A stretch of 64,000 nucleotides of DNA from Anaerostipes caccae L1-92 (GCF_014467075.1 NZ_AP023027.1:395001-459000), one strand, 5' to 3'; shown: positions 38,467-47,602, counted from the first letter of the stretch. Made by a program: numbers and translations. The notes: generated by a model not told the origin, from the letters alone.

Positions 38467-40164
38467 CTAAAGCTTTCGGAAGCGGTTGAATGCCGCATGA
38501 ATCTCCTGGCGTCTCGGCATTGCCAGATTGGACTTTACATATCCGCTGTCAAGGATCGCCGCAAGCCCTTTGTCATTGATGAGAGCTAAAAGTTCCTCTG
38601 CGATCTGGCACAGGTCTCTTTTGCCGTCGATCAGATGCAGCTGGGCATAAAGCAGAGCATAGGCGAGAGCTGTTGTCTGTTCAGAGTCACAGATCTGTTC
38701 TGCATACCGCAGGTCCACGGTCTCTTTGTTGATCTGGAAGGCATCTTTTCCGAGAGTTTTTATTTTATTCCGGCCGTTTTTTGGGGATGTACGGCTGGGT
38801 TTTACGACACGGTGAAAAGAAGGGCTGTCCGGCTTTTCATTCGGAAGTGTTACCGGCGGAAAGGCTTTGGACTCCTCTTTTGCAAAGTCTGTAATTTCCT
38901 TTGGCATATAACGGTCCATCTGTAAAATGTGGTCGGCAACCTGGAAATAGGCCCCGGAGCTTCCCGCCACGATGACGGAAGAAATACCGTGGTCTTCATA
39001 CAGGCCCCGGACCCGCTCGATAAACGGTGTGATAGGCTCATGATCCCTGTGGACCACTCTCTGCATCAGTTCATCACGGATCATAAAGTTCGTGGCGCTC
39101 GTGTCTTCATCGATGAGGAAGAGAGAAGTTCCGGCCTCCATACTCTCGATCACATTGGCCGCCTGGGAGGTGCTGCCGCTGGCATCTTCCGTGGAGAAAG
39201 AAACCGTATCTTTTCCATTGGGAAGATTGTTGATAAACAGAGATATGTCTGTATTTTTGATGCTGCGTCCGTCTTCTGCGCGGAGTTTTACCGCTGTGTC
39301 ATCGGTGATGACATATTCACGGCCGTCATTTCTTCTATGGTTGTAGACGCCTAATTCCAATGCTTTCAGCAGGGTTGATTTCCCGTGATAACCTCCGCCT
39401 ACGATCAGGGTAATACCTTTTGGTATCCCCATGCCGGAGAGGGGACCGTGATAAGGAAGATTTAATGTGACTTTCAGGGAGTCCGGCGAGTGGAAGGCCA
39501 CAGCCTGCCTCATCGGACGGGAGGATACACCGCTCTCCCTTGGGAGGACAGAACCGTCGGCCACAAAAGCACATAGATTCAGCTTGGGAAGCTGGTCCCG
39601 GATATATTTTTGATCTTCGGCAAGGCTTAACACATCTTCGAGGGCGCCTGCGTTAAGCTTCTTATAATAGAAGGAAGACAAAACGCATTCGGGGAGAAAA
39701 TCAAACAGGATTTTGATCAGCTCAAAAGCGGCGATGGTCCGGCCTCTGGCGGGAAAGCCGATCTCAAAATGGACAGAGATATCACCGGACTCGGGATGGA
39801 TGGACAGGGCGGTCCGCTCTAAAATCTCCTGTCCGCATCTGCTGACGGAAATGAGTCCGCTTTTTCCAGAACCCTTTGCCTTAAAATTATAGGATTCCAG
39901 TTTCCTTCCGAAAACGCGGGTCAGATAGTCCTGCAGTGCGATCCGCTTATGGGGCAGATCATACAGCCGGGCAGGAAATCCGGCGTTTCTGCCGGGAATG
40001 CTGATGCTCACTTTGGAGGGAGAGGCAAAGGGATCTCCCTGTACATGGTCAATATGCAGAGTATATCCGCCGAACCGGTAGCTCCCCCTGGTGTCTTTAT
40101 AGGCAGGATAGCCTTTATGGTCGATGCGCTCTAACAGCGATCTTAAATCATCTGAAGTCTTCAT
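38467..40164 (-). CDS. ABC-type ATPase domain protein (PF09818-like)
   Basis: This 565-residue soluble protein matches the predicted 'ABC-class ATPase' family that includes the trypanosome MRB1590. An N-terminal domain (YRFGGYTLHIDHVQGDPFA) precedes an ABC-like ATPase with Walker A VGGGYHGKST, EDASGSTSQAANVIE as the signature-like block, Walker B FLIDEDTSATNFM with the catalytic Glu/Asp, and an IVAGSSGAYFQVAD block. No membrane partner is present, so it is not a transporter. The start at 40164 has AAGGTG about 9 bases upstream; a GTG 12 bases earlier is also open. The biological role is not known; RNA-linked ATPase activity is suspected from the family. Confidence 0.85.
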   Translation of the reverse strand: MKTSDDLRSLLERIDHKGYPAYKDTRGSYRFGGYTLHIDHVQGDPFASPSKVSISIPGRNAGFPARLYDLPHKRIALQDYLTRVFGRKLESYNFKAKGSGKSGLISVSRCGQEILERTALSIHPESGDISVHFEIGFPARGRTIAAFELIKILFDFLPECVLSSFYYKKLNAGALEDVLSLAEDQKYIRDQLPKLNLCAFVADGSVLPRESGVSSRPMRQAVAFHSPDSLKVTLNLPYHGPLSGMGIPKGITLIVGGGYHGKSTLLKALELGVYNHRRNDGREYVITDDTAVKLRAEDGRSIKNTDISLFINNLPNGKDTVSFSTEDASGSTSQAANVIESMEAGTSLFLIDEDTSATNFMIRDELMQRVVHRDHEPITPFIERVRGLYEDHGISSVIVAGSSGAYFQVADHILQMDRYMPKEITDFAKEESKAFPPVTLPNEKPDSPSFHRVVKPSRTSPKNGRNKIKTLGKDAFQINKETVDLRYAEQICDSEQTTALAYALLYAQLHLIDGKRDLCQIAEELLALINDKGLAAILDSGYVKSNLAMPRRQEIHAAFNRFRKL

Positions 40165-40278
40165 ACGTTCTATCACCTTTCAATGCATGAGTTTTTTATC
40201 ATTATTCCTGTCACGCTTTAAAATGCGTTCCTCCAATAGTGTTAAAAAACTATCGTTGGATAAAGCTATTTGTTTGAT

Positions 40279-40519
40279 GGATACTTATCCAGTAGATATT
40301 ACGTCCATTTTGACCAGTTCGGAGGCCTTGCATTCGAAGGAAGATTAGTTTTTCTTCTTTCAACGAAGGCTCGCAGGAGGTGCGCGAAGCGCAGTGAGGC
40401 TGTCTGAGCGTCAGCGAGTTCCGAATGGGCCTCCGGAGAGACTTTGTTGAAAGTTAGAAAATCTTATCTTCCTGAGACAGCAAGCCGCAGAACTGGTCAA
40501 AATGTCATCATAAGTATCC
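40279..40519. repeat. 241-bp inverted-repeat element (MITE-like or large structured RNA)
   Basis: The intergenic region between two genes holds a long imperfect inverted repeat. Terminal repeats are GGATACTTAT (40279-40288) and ATAAGTATCC (40510-40519). Further in, CATTTTGACCAGTTC (40306-40320) pairs with GAACTGGTCAAAATG (40490-40504), then AGGAAGAT with ATCTTCCT, and CTTTCAAC (40357-40364 area) with GTTGAAAG (40446-40453), continuing to GGAGG/CCTCC. The centre carries small hairpins, TGCGC-gaa-GCGCA and CTGA-gcg-TCAG. No transposase and no believable gene are inside. Confidence 0.75.
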
Positions 40520-40618
40520 CACGATTATTTCAGTCAGTCAATCTGGTTCAAGTATTTTTTTCTTTCAATGGCAAACACTGCGTGCAGTTGATATAATAGA
40601 TGAAAGGAGGATTGGCCG

Positions 40619-41449
40619 ATGGAAATTGATAGAGTCTGGGCAGTTTATTTCAGCGCCACAGATACAACAAAAAAAATTGTGACGGTTTTAGCCGGGGAGG
40701 CAGCCCGGACACTGCGTGCAGAGTACTGTGAATATGACTTTACGCTGCCTGCTTCAAGAAAGGATCTTCTTGTTTTTGGACCGCGTGATCTTGTGATCTT
40801 TGGGACGCCGGTATATGCGGGGAGAGTGCCCAATGTTCTGCTTGACTTTCTGAAAGAGTATAACAAGGGAAACCATGCCTGCGCGGTGCCCGTCACGGTT
40901 TACGGCAACAGAAACTATGACGATGCCCTGATCGAGCTTCGGGATGTCTTAGAACAGAACAGGTTTCATACTGTGGCAGCGGCAGCCTTCGTGGGCGAAC
41001 ACTCTTTTTCGGATACACTGGGCAGAGGGAGGCCGGATGACAGGGATGTGAGCCTTATAAGGGAGTTTGCATTCGGGCTTTGCGAACGCTTGAAGAGGAC
41101 TGAAAAAGAAGATTACAGCCGTCCGGTATATGTAAAAGGGAACCGAAAGCCATACAGAGGATATTACCAGCCCAGGGACAGAAAAGGAAATTTTATTGAT
41201 ATCAGAAAAGTGAAGCCCTTAACCTCAGGAGACTGTGACGGCTGCGGGATCTGTGCAGAAGTCTGTCCTATGGGTTCTATACGGCGTGAAGATATTCGCA
41301 CAGTGGACGGAATCTGCATCAAATGCGGGGCCTGTATCAAGAAATGCCCGAAACATGCAAAATATTATGAGGATGAAGGATATCTGTACCATAAGACGGA
41401 ATTGGAAGAACAGTATACAACAAGGGCTGAGCCTGAGATTTTTTTCTGA
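40619..41449 (+). CDS. EFR1-type flavodoxin-ferredoxin fusion protein
   Basis: This 276-residue electron carrier joins an N-terminal flavodoxin-like domain (VYFSATDTTKKIV loop, FGTPVYAGRVPN) to a C-terminal ferredoxin with two [4Fe-4S] motifs: CDGCGICAEVCP and CIKCGACIKKCP. The family is common in anaerobic Firmicutes. It should shuttle electrons between flavin and iron-sulfur partners in the cytoplasm; its partner is unknown. A AAAGGAGG site precedes the ATG, and a HAD phosphatase gene follows at 20 bases. Confidence 0.92.
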   Translation: MEIDRVWAVYFSATDTTKKIVTVLAGEAARTLRAEYCEYDFTLPASRKDLLVFGPRDLVIFGTPVYAGRVPNVLLDFLKEYNKGNHACAVPVTVYGNRNYDDALIELRDVLEQNRFHTVAAAAFVGEHSFSDTLGRGRPDDRDVSLIREFAFGLCERLKRTEKEDYSRPVYVKGNRKPYRGYYQPRDRKGNFIDIRKVKPLTSGDCDGCGICAEVCPMGSIRREDIRTVDGICIKCGACIKKCPKHAKYYEDEGYLYHKTELEEQYTTRAEPEIFF

Positions 41450-41469
41450 ATACATAACGGGAGGAACGG

Positions 41470-42069
41470 ATGATTAAAAATGTGATATTTGATATAGGAA
41501 ATGTTCTTGCAGATTTTGGGTGGGAGAGATTATTTTTGAGGCTGGGTTTTGAAGGAGAAGTATTTGAGCGTATGGCTGATGCGACCGTGAGAGGGCCGTA
41601 CTGGGTAGAGTTTGACCGGAGCCGCATGCCGGACCGGGAAATTATAGAAGGATTCTATTCGCTGGCGCCGGAATATAAAGATCAGATTAACCTGCTCTAT
41701 GAGCACATTCATGAGATGACCGAAGAATATTCTTATGCATCAAGCTGGATCAGGGAGCTGAAAGCGGCGGGTTATTCCGTGTATATTCTGAGCAATTACG
41801 GGAAGACAGCTTTTGAGAATCGGGAGAAGCCATTTTCGTTTCTTTCGGAGGCTGACGGAAAAGTGATATCCTTTGAAGCAGCATCAGTAAAGCCGGAGAG
41901 AAAAATATTTCAGGCTCTGGAAGATAAGTACGGCATCCATCCTAAAGAATCTGTCTTTATTGATGATATGGAGGAAAATGTTACCGCAGCAAAACTATAT
42001 GGATATGAAGGGATTGTATTTAAAAGCAGGGAACAAACGGAGAAAAAGCTTGCAGAGCTTGGCATATGA
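41470..42069 (+). CDS. HAD-superfamily hydrolase (subfamily IA)
   Basis: This 199-residue phosphatase-like protein has the nucleophile motif VIFDIGNVLADFGW (Asp8; the Gly at +2 instead of Asp is usual for this YihX-like group), LSNYGK as motif II, Lys in SVKPERKIFQ, and IDDMEENV as the acidic motif. It would dephosphorylate a sugar phosphate or similar compound. It follows the EFR1 ferredoxin closely with a GGAGG site. Confidence 0.9.
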   Translation: MIKNVIFDIGNVLADFGWERLFLRLGFEGEVFERMADATVRGPYWVEFDRSRMPDREIIEGFYSLAPEYKDQINLLYEHIHEMTEEYSYASSWIRELKAAGYSVYILSNYGKTAFENREKPFSFLSEADGKVISFEAASVKPERKIFQALEDKYGIHPKESVFIDDMEENVTAAKLYGYEGIVFKSREQTEKKLAELGI

Positions 42070-42148
42070 AAATAAAGATTGTGCTGGGCATACTATATGA
42101 TTTATAATCATATAACAATAATCTGCCAGAGGAGAGGAGGGCATATAC

Positions 42149-44368
42149 ATGAAAGACAGTTCTGTGATGAAAAGAATCCTGCTTTTAATAATTGTGCTGT
42201 CTCTTGGTCTGTTTTCTTCTCTCTATGTGTATTCCCGTGCACTGCATCGGAATCTGGAAAATGAAGTGATAAGTTCTCTCCATGAGGTCTCGGGTCAGAG
42301 CGTCAAGATTTTAAGAAAAGAGATTCTCAGTGAGATCAATCTTTTGGATGGAATTTCCAATGAGATCAGTGAAAAGAGGCTGAGAGATCCGAAGAAACTC
42401 GCCCAAAGCTTTCAGAAAGTTACAGAGAAGTATCAGTTTAAGCGGATGGGCATCATTCTTACGAACGGAAAGGTTTACACAAGTGACCGGAAAGAAGGAA
42501 ATCTTGCAGACAGAGAATATTTTCAGTCAGGGTTAAAGGGGATTTCTTCGATTTCCGGGACGCTGACCGACCGTCTGGACCCCCAAAGGCCCAAAATCAA
42601 CGTTTACAGTACCCCGATCATCCGGAACAAGAAAGTACTGGCCGTACTGTATGCGGCTTACCGTACGGATGACTTTAAGAAAGCTCTGTCGATTTCCACC
42701 TACTACGGGGAAGGATATACATACGTTGTAAAAAGGGACGGAGATGTAGTGGTCGACTCAGACAACAAGAATAGTTTTCAGAGAATGACCAATATTTTCA
42801 AAGCCCTTCAGTCCGCTTCAGACCAAAATATACAAGCTTCTCATAAGTTAAAGTACGCATTAAAAAAGCAAAAAGAAGGTTATATTGAGTTTATAAACAA
42901 AGAAAAAAAATATATGTATTATACCCCGACCGGGATTAATGACTGGTATCTCCTGACAGTTGTGCCTATGGAAGTTGCCAACACAAAAACTATGAACATC
43001 ATGAAGCTGAACTATGTGCAGTCAGGAATCGTTGTTGCGGTCTTCCTTCTTCTTTTGATTTATATTGTCAGATCTGAAAAGAAGAAACAGACAAGACTCA
43101 TGGAAATCGCCTACACGGATGTCATAACAGGTGGAGATAATTATAAGGCCTTCTGTCTGAAAGCAGAGAACGCACTTGAAAAGGATACGGCAAAAATGGC
43201 GCTTCTTTGCATGGATATTGACCGGTTTAAGCTGGTCAACGACCTGTTCGGATTTAAAATGGGAGATGAGATCATACGTCTCATATGGAAATTATGGGGC
43301 GATATGCTCTGCGAAGGTGAGCTGGCTGCACACAGGGAAGCAGACCGGTTTGTGGCACTCATGCATTATCACTCCGAAGGAGAACTGCTCAAGAGACTGG
43401 ATAAGTTCTGCAGCCAGATCCGGAAGATAAAGAATATGAACTACAAAATAAAGCCGAGCATCGGTATTTATCTTGTGTCTGACCGGAGCATGTCCGTGGA
43501 TTCCATGTCAGATATGGCGCTTATTGCTCAGGCTACGGTAAAAAATCAGATCCACAGCTACTACGCTTTCTATAATGAAGAACTGAAAAGCAGGATCATT
43601 CACAACAAAGAGATGGAAGACAGGATGGAGACTGCTCTTGCCCATCATGAATTCTGTGCTTATTTCCAGCCCAAGTATGATACAGAGACAAAAGAACTGG
43701 CAGGAGCGGAGGCACTGGTGCGGTGGAACACCGGGGACGGCAGGATTATTCCGCCGACGGATTTTATTCCTGTGTTTGAGGAAAATGGACTGATTGTGGG
43801 ACTGGATGAATTTATGTTCCGGGAAGTCTGCCGGCAGCAGAGGGAGTGGATCGACCAGGGACGAAGGGCCGTGCCGGTATCGGTCAATCTGTCCCGGTAT
43901 AATATTTTTTATAGTTCGTTTATTAACAAATATCAGGATATTCTCAGAGAGTATGAGATCTCTCCGAAGCTGGTCCCGCTGGAGATTACGGAAAGTGTCA
44001 TGTCAGAGGACGAGGTGCTGCTGAGAAATATTATAGATGAACTTCACAGTATTGGTTTTTCTGTGCTTATGGATGACTTTGGAACGGGCTACTCTTCCAT
44101 GACAATGCTTGGCTCCATGCCGATTGATGTGCTGAAGCTTGATAAAAGCTTTGTGGACGATATCGGGGACAGCAAAGGAGAGAAGATCATAAGAAGCATT
44201 ATCGATCTGTCGAGGGGCCTGGGCATCCGTCTCACGGCAGAGGGAGTCGAGACAGAGGAGCAGTATGAGTTTTTGAGGAAGATGAAGTGCGATGAAATCC
44301 AAGGCTATTATTTTGCAAAACCAATGCCGGGTTCTGATTTTCAGGCATTATTGAATACGGAAAAATAA
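42149..44368 (+). CDS. Cache-GGDEF-EAL protein; EAL domain intact, GGDEF motif degenerate
   Basis: This 739-residue membrane signalling protein has an N-terminal transmembrane helix (about 7-27), an extracellular Cache sensor (about 30-285, with YTSDRKEGNLADREYF-type region), a second helix (about 290-310), a GGDEF domain (about 320-470) and an EAL domain (about 500-737). At the GGDEF active loop the sequence reads HREADRFVAL instead of GGDEF, and the A-site is also altered (TDVITGGDNYKAF), so no diguanylate cyclase activity is expected. The EAL domain keeps EALVRW, VNLSR, EITES, DDFGTGYSS, KLDKSF, EGVET and QGYYFAKP, so it should degrade cyclic di-GMP in response to an outside ligand. It lies alone with a GAGG site. 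Confidence 0.92.
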   Translation: MKDSSVMKRILLLIIVLSLGLFSSLYVYSRALHRNLENEVISSLHEVSGQSVKILRKEILSEINLLDGISNEISEKRLRDPKKLAQSFQKVTEKYQFKRMGIILTNGKVYTSDRKEGNLADREYFQSGLKGISSISGTLTDRLDPQRPKINVYSTPIIRNKKVLAVLYAAYRTDDFKKALSISTYYGEGYTYVVKRDGDVVVDSDNKNSFQRMTNIFKALQSASDQNIQASHKLKYALKKQKEGYIEFINKEKKYMYYTPTGINDWYLLTVVPMEVANTKTMNIMKLNYVQSGIVVAVFLLLLIYIVRSEKKKQTRLMEIAYTDVITGGDNYKAFCLKAENALEKDTAKMALLCMDIDRFKLVNDLFGFKMGDEIIRLIWKLWGDMLCEGELAAHREADRFVALMHYHSEGELLKRLDKFCSQIRKIKNMNYKIKPSIGIYLVSDRSMSVDSMSDMALIAQATVKNQIHSYYAFYNEELKSRIIHNKEMEDRMETALAHHEFCAYFQPKYDTETKELAGAEALVRWNTGDGRIIPPTDFIPVFEENGLIVGLDEFMFREVCRQQREWIDQGRRAVPVSVNLSRYNIFYSSFINKYQDILREYEISPKLVPLEITESVMSEDEVLLRNIIDELHSIGFSVLMDDFGTGYSSMTMLGSMPIDVLKLDKSFVDDIGDSKGEKIIRSIIDLSRGLGIRLTAEGVETEEQYEFLRKMKCDEIQGYYFAKPMPGSDFQALLNTEK

Positions 44369-44438
44369 AGTACTGAAAAATATACAATAATTTTAAAAAA
44401 AAATGAAATTTCCTCTTCCATTTTGGGGCCAGACGTAA

Positions 44439-44444
44439 TATAAT
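44439..44444 (+). promoter_or_regulatory. -10 element of the tRNA-Pro gene
   Basis: TATAAT lies 8 bases before the tRNA; no good -35 is seen at the normal distance. Confidence 0.45.
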
Positions 44445-44452
44445 AGCAAAAG

Positions 44453-44526
44453 CGGGGCATGGCTCAGCTTGGTAGAGCGCGTGGTTCGGGACTACGAGGT
44501 CGCAGGTTCAAATCCTGTTGCCCCGA
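44453..44526 (+). tRNA. tRNA-Pro (anticodon CGG)
   Basis: The 74-base sequence folds as a tRNA: acceptor stem CGGGGCA / TGCCCCG, D arm GCTC...GAGC, anticodon stem CGTGG / CTACG with loop TTCGGGA (anticodon CGG), and T arm GCAGG-TTCAAAT-CCTGT. The discriminator base is A, and the CCA end is not encoded. It reads the proline codon CCG and is a single tRNA gene with its own terminator. Confidence 0.94.
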
Positions 44527-44533
44527 CTGCTGA

Positions 44534-44563
44534 AAGCATCAGACGAAGGTCTGGTGCTTTTTC
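44534..44563 (+). terminator. Terminator after tRNA-Pro
   Basis: Stem AAGCATCAGAC / GTCTGGTGCTT with a GAAG loop (one G-T pair) is followed by TTTTT. Confidence 0.88.
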
Positions 44564-44622
44564 ATTTTCAAAGAAAAGTTCTGAGCCTTTCCCACTTTGT
44601 TTTTTGAAAATCCTGGTGCCCC

Positions 44623-44651
44623 TTGTTATCTTTTTTTTCACGTCGTATAAT
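44623..44651 (+). promoter_or_regulatory. Promoter of the symporter/MATE operon
   Basis: TTGTTA and TATAAT are separated by 17 bp, about 65 bases before the symporter start. A hairpin GGCAGA / TCTGCC follows in the leader. Confidence 0.75.
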
Positions 44652-44717
44652 AGTATTTTGCGGGGCAGACTGTTTTCTGCCGTTCAGAACAAAGAAAAAT
44701 AGGGAGAATTATTTTAT

Positions 44718-45914
44718 ATGAAGAAGAAAAAATTAGGCCTGCTGACCCGGCTGCTGATCGGAATCACAGCGGGTATGCTGATCGGCTCTGCCGGAGATAT
44801 ATTTGGCGTCGGGGATACGTTTATCTTTAAAGGCGTAATCCGTCTTTTTGTTACTTTTACTACATTATTCAGTACATTTTTAAATTTTATTATTCCGCTG
44901 CTGATCCTTTCTTTTGTGGCCGTAGGACTGGCCGACCTGGGTAAGAAGGCCAACAAGCTGTTTGGGGTAACTCTTCTGCTCGCATACGCATCTACGGTGA
45001 TCGCAGGGATCAGTGCTTTTTTTGTGGGAAAGGCACTTCTTCCTTCACTGATTCACCGGATCACTGGCAGTGAGATTCAGACCAGATCTTTTGAAGCCAT
45101 CTTTGCGATCCAGGCTGACCCGGTGTTCGGAGTTATGACGGCTCTGATCCTGGCATTCCTTTTGGGACTTGGAATCGCAAACAGTAAAAATGATACGCTG
45201 CTGCTCTGTTTAAAAGATCTTCAGGAGATCATCACCAAGACATTAAACAAGATCATCATACCAATGATCCCATTTTACGTGGCAGGGCTGTTCAGTAAAA
45301 TAGCAGCCGAAGGGAAGCTGCTTCCGACCATAAAGATGTTTGTTAAACTGTATGTGATGATCCTGATCTTTCAGTGGCTTTACATTGCATTTCAGTTTTT
45401 GATATCCACACTGTTTACGAAGGAGAATAAGTTTAAGAATTTAAAAGGCATCGCGCCGGCGTATTTTACGGCACTGGGTACACAGTCTTCTGCATCCACG
45501 ATCCCGGTAAACCTTGAAAGCAGTAAGGACAGCGGTGTTTCAGAAGATATTGCAGACTTTGTCATCCCGTTATGTGCAACGATCCATCTCTCCGGAGATA
45601 CGATCTGTCTGGTGATCGGTTCCATGGGCATAATGCTCGCCAACGGACTGACACCGACATTGTCCATGTTCCTGCCGTTCATTTTTATGCTGGGTATTAC
45701 TATGGTGGCAGCTCCGGGAGTTCCCGGAGGCGGAGTCATGGCGGCTCTGGGCCTCATCAAATCTATGCTTCATTTTACAGATCCGATGAGCCAGCTGATC
45801 ATTTCTCTTCACTTTTCCCAGGACAGCTTTGGGACGGCCTGCAATATAACGGGAGATCAGGCAATCGCTTATATGGTCGACAGCATCGACAGAAAAAACG
45901 GAGAAAAGAAATAG
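44718..45914 (+). CDS. Sodium/proton-dicarboxylate symporter (DAACS family)
   Basis: This 398-residue membrane protein matches the glutamate/aspartate/C4-dicarboxylate:cation symporter family. It has about eight hydrophobic helices, the serine-rich re-entrant loop TALGTQSSASTIPVN and the Asn/Asp-type helix LCATIHLSGDTICLVIG; the second hairpin is VAAPGVPGGGVMAAL. It imports acidic amino acids or, by relatives with STT-type loops, serine or threonine. The next gene, a MATE exporter, begins 3 bases after the stop, so they are cotranscribed. Confidence 0.9.
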   Translation: MKKKKLGLLTRLLIGITAGMLIGSAGDIFGVGDTFIFKGVIRLFVTFTTLFSTFLNFIIPLLILSFVAVGLADLGKKANKLFGVTLLLAYASTVIAGISAFFVGKALLPSLIHRITGSEIQTRSFEAIFAIQADPVFGVMTALILAFLLGLGIANSKNDTLLLCLKDLQEIITKTLNKIIIPMIPFYVAGLFSKIAAEGKLLPTIKMFVKLYVMILIFQWLYIAFQFLISTLFTKENKFKNLKGIAPAYFTALGTQSSASTIPVNLESSKDSGVSEDIADFVIPLCATIHLSGDTICLVIGSMGIMLANGLTPTLSMFLPFIFMLGITMVAAPGVPGGGVMAALGLIKSMLHFTDPMSQLIISLHFSQDSFGTACNITGDQAIAYMVDSIDRKNGEKK

Positions 45915-45917
45915 GGG

Positions 45918-47258
45918 ATGGAAAAAAGAGAGGTACTTTTTACCAACAAGGATTTGAAAAAACTGATCATTCCGCTGATCATCGAACAGCTTCTGACGGT
46001 GACCGTGGGTCTTGCCGACTCCATTATGATCTCCAGTGTGGGAGAGGCGGCGGTCTCAGGGGTATCTCTGGTGGACAGCATCATGATTCTTCTCATCAAC
46101 ATGTTTTCGGCACTGGCCACCGGGGGAGCCGTGGTGGCAGGCCAGTATCTGGGACAGAAAAAGCATGTGATGGCCTGCAAGACCGCAGATCAGCTGATCT
46201 TATTTATCTCAGCTTTGGCTGTGGTGATCATGGCGGGTATTTATGCTATGAGAGGCTTTATCCTTCACGGAGTTTTTGGGGCTATTGAACCGGCCGTTAT
46301 GCACAGTGCGGAAGTTTATCTTCTGATCGTGACAGCGTCGATTCCATTTCTGGCAGTTTACAACGGATGTGCGGCCTTGTTCAGGACTATGGGGAACTCA
46401 AAGACAGCCATGCAGATGTCACTCTTTATGAATGCCATTAATATCATAGGCAACGCTGCCCTGATCTACGGTGTGGGAATGGGTGTGGAAGGAGCGGCAA
46501 TTCCTACGCTGGTATCCCGGGTAATCGCTGCGGCAGTGATTCTTGTGCTTTTGAAAAACAGGAATCAGGCAGTCCATATCAGCAGAAATTTTCATTTCAA
46601 ATTCAAAGGCTTTTTGGTCAGCAGAATCTTGAAGATCGGCGTCCCCAACGGAGTGGAAAACAGTATGTTTCAGCTTGGAAAGATCCTTGTTTTAAGTCTG
46701 GTGGCCGGGTTTGGGACCGCATCCATCACGGCCAATGCGGTCAGCAACATGGTGGCTATGTTTGAGATCATCCCGGGAATGGCCGTAGGGCTTGCAGTGC
46801 TGACGGTTGTATCCAGATGTGTAGGTGCCAGCGATTATGAGGCGGCCCGGTATTATACAAAAAAACTGTTAAAGATCGCATACGCTTCCCTGATTGTGTT
46901 TAACCTGTTCATTGTTGCCATGCTTCCCGTGATCATCCGGGCATATCATCTGTCGCCGGAGACCGCGGCCATTACGAGGAAGATCCTGCTGTACCACACG
47001 CTGTGCTGTGTGACGGTCTGGCCGGTTTCCTTCACTTTGCCCAATACTCTCAGGGCGTCCAATGATGTAAAGTACACGATGGTCACCGCGATTATTTCCA
47101 TGTGGATCTTCCGGATCTTTTTCAGCTTTGTCCTCGGCAAATGGCTCGGATGGGGAGTGTTTGGAGTCTGGGTGGCAATGACACTGGACTGGGCTGTACG
47201 GGCCGTGCTTTTCTTTATCCGGTACATAAGAGGCAAGTGGCAGTACAGGACGATTTAA
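45918..47258 (+). CDS. MATE family efflux transporter
   Basis: This 446-residue membrane protein shows the MATE signature in helix 1 (LIIPLIIEQLLTVTVGLADSIM) and 12 hydrophobic helices in two halves; VEGAAIPTLVSRVIAA and ITANAVSNMVAMFEIIPGMAVG are typical. MATE proteins export drugs or metabolites with sodium or protons. It follows the symporter gene immediately. The promoter of the aromatic leader begins 2 bases after its stop codon. Confidence 0.92.
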   Translation: MEKREVLFTNKDLKKLIIPLIIEQLLTVTVGLADSIMISSVGEAAVSGVSLVDSIMILLINMFSALATGGAVVAGQYLGQKKHVMACKTADQLILFISALAVVIMAGIYAMRGFILHGVFGAIEPAVMHSAEVYLLIVTASIPFLAVYNGCAALFRTMGNSKTAMQMSLFMNAINIIGNAALIYGVGMGVEGAAIPTLVSRVIAAAVILVLLKNRNQAVHISRNFHFKFKGFLVSRILKIGVPNGVENSMFQLGKILVLSLVAGFGTASITANAVSNMVAMFEIIPGMAVGLAVLTVVSRCVGASDYEAARYYTKKLLKIAYASLIVFNLFIVAMLPVIIRAYHLSPETAAITRKILLYHTLCCVTVWPVSFTLPNTLRASNDVKYTMVTAIISMWIFRIFFSFVLGKWLGWGVFGVWVAMTLDWAVRAVLFFIRYIRGKWQYRTI

Positions 47259-47259
47259 C

Positions 47260-47288
47260 TTGACAAGGATGAGACAATCGTGTAAATT
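47260..47288 (+). promoter_or_regulatory. Promoter of the aromatic leader and DAHP synthase
   Basis: TTGACA (47260-47265) and TAAATT (47283-47288) are separated by 17 bp. Transcription from about 47295 would give a leader of about 308 bases before the DAHP synthase gene. Confidence 0.75.
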
Positions 47289-47363
47289 AATAGACATAAG
47301 CTATTGGTTTGATAGACAAAAGTTATTAATTCAGAACGAAAGCATCAATATCAGGAGATTCTC

Positions 47364-47477
47364 ATGTCAGCAAAAGGTAAAATGACAAATACATATGGTT
47401 TTTCATTTTATTTCTGGGGTTATTATTTTAATCCCGGCTTTTTGCGCTACAATGAATCATCTCCTGAAACCCGGTAG
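47364..47477 (+). CDS. Aromatic-rich leader peptide of a putative attenuator
   Basis: This 37-codon reading frame lies in the leader of the DAHP synthase gene and has its own GGAGA ribosome site at the right distance. The peptide reads MSAKGKMTNT, then YGFSFYFWGYYF, then NPGFLRY and a polar tail; 12 of about 19 residues in the middle are Tyr, Phe or Trp. This is the pattern of attenuation leader peptides that sense shortage of charged tRNAs. It is followed 26 bases after its stop codon by a strong terminator. The segment TCAGGAGAT (its ribosome site) can pair with ATCTCCTGA near its 3' end, which could limit translation. That it works as an attenuator is inference. Confidence 0.72.
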   Translation: MSAKGKMTNTYGFSFYFWGYYFNPGFLRYNESSPETR

Positions 47478-47503
47478 AAACATCGTCGGTAAAGTTCATT
47501 TTT

Positions 47504-47544
47504 AGGACCTGTATTCTTGTAGTGGGATACAGGTCCTTTTTATT
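47504..47544 (+). terminator. Attenuator terminator before DAHP synthase
   Basis: A perfect 11-bp stem AGGACCTGTAT / ATACAGGTCCT with a 12-base loop is followed by TTTTTATTT, 59 bases before the DAHP synthase start. As it lies between promoter and gene, read-through must be regulated. A weak competing pairing, GAAT-n4-TCCT (47454-47465) with AGGA-n5-ATTC (47504-47516), could act as antiterminator. Confidence 0.88.
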
Positions 47545-47602
47545 TACCGCATTGCAGCAGTCAAGGCAAATATCCATTTTATTTTCAAGGAGGAAAAATT
47601 CA

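Noticed and set aside
40124..40348. A 74-residue open frame on the plus strand next to the PF09818 gene.
   Set aside because: It overlaps the start of the minus-strand ATPase gene and one arm of the inverted-repeat element, has no ribosome site and no recognisable protein.
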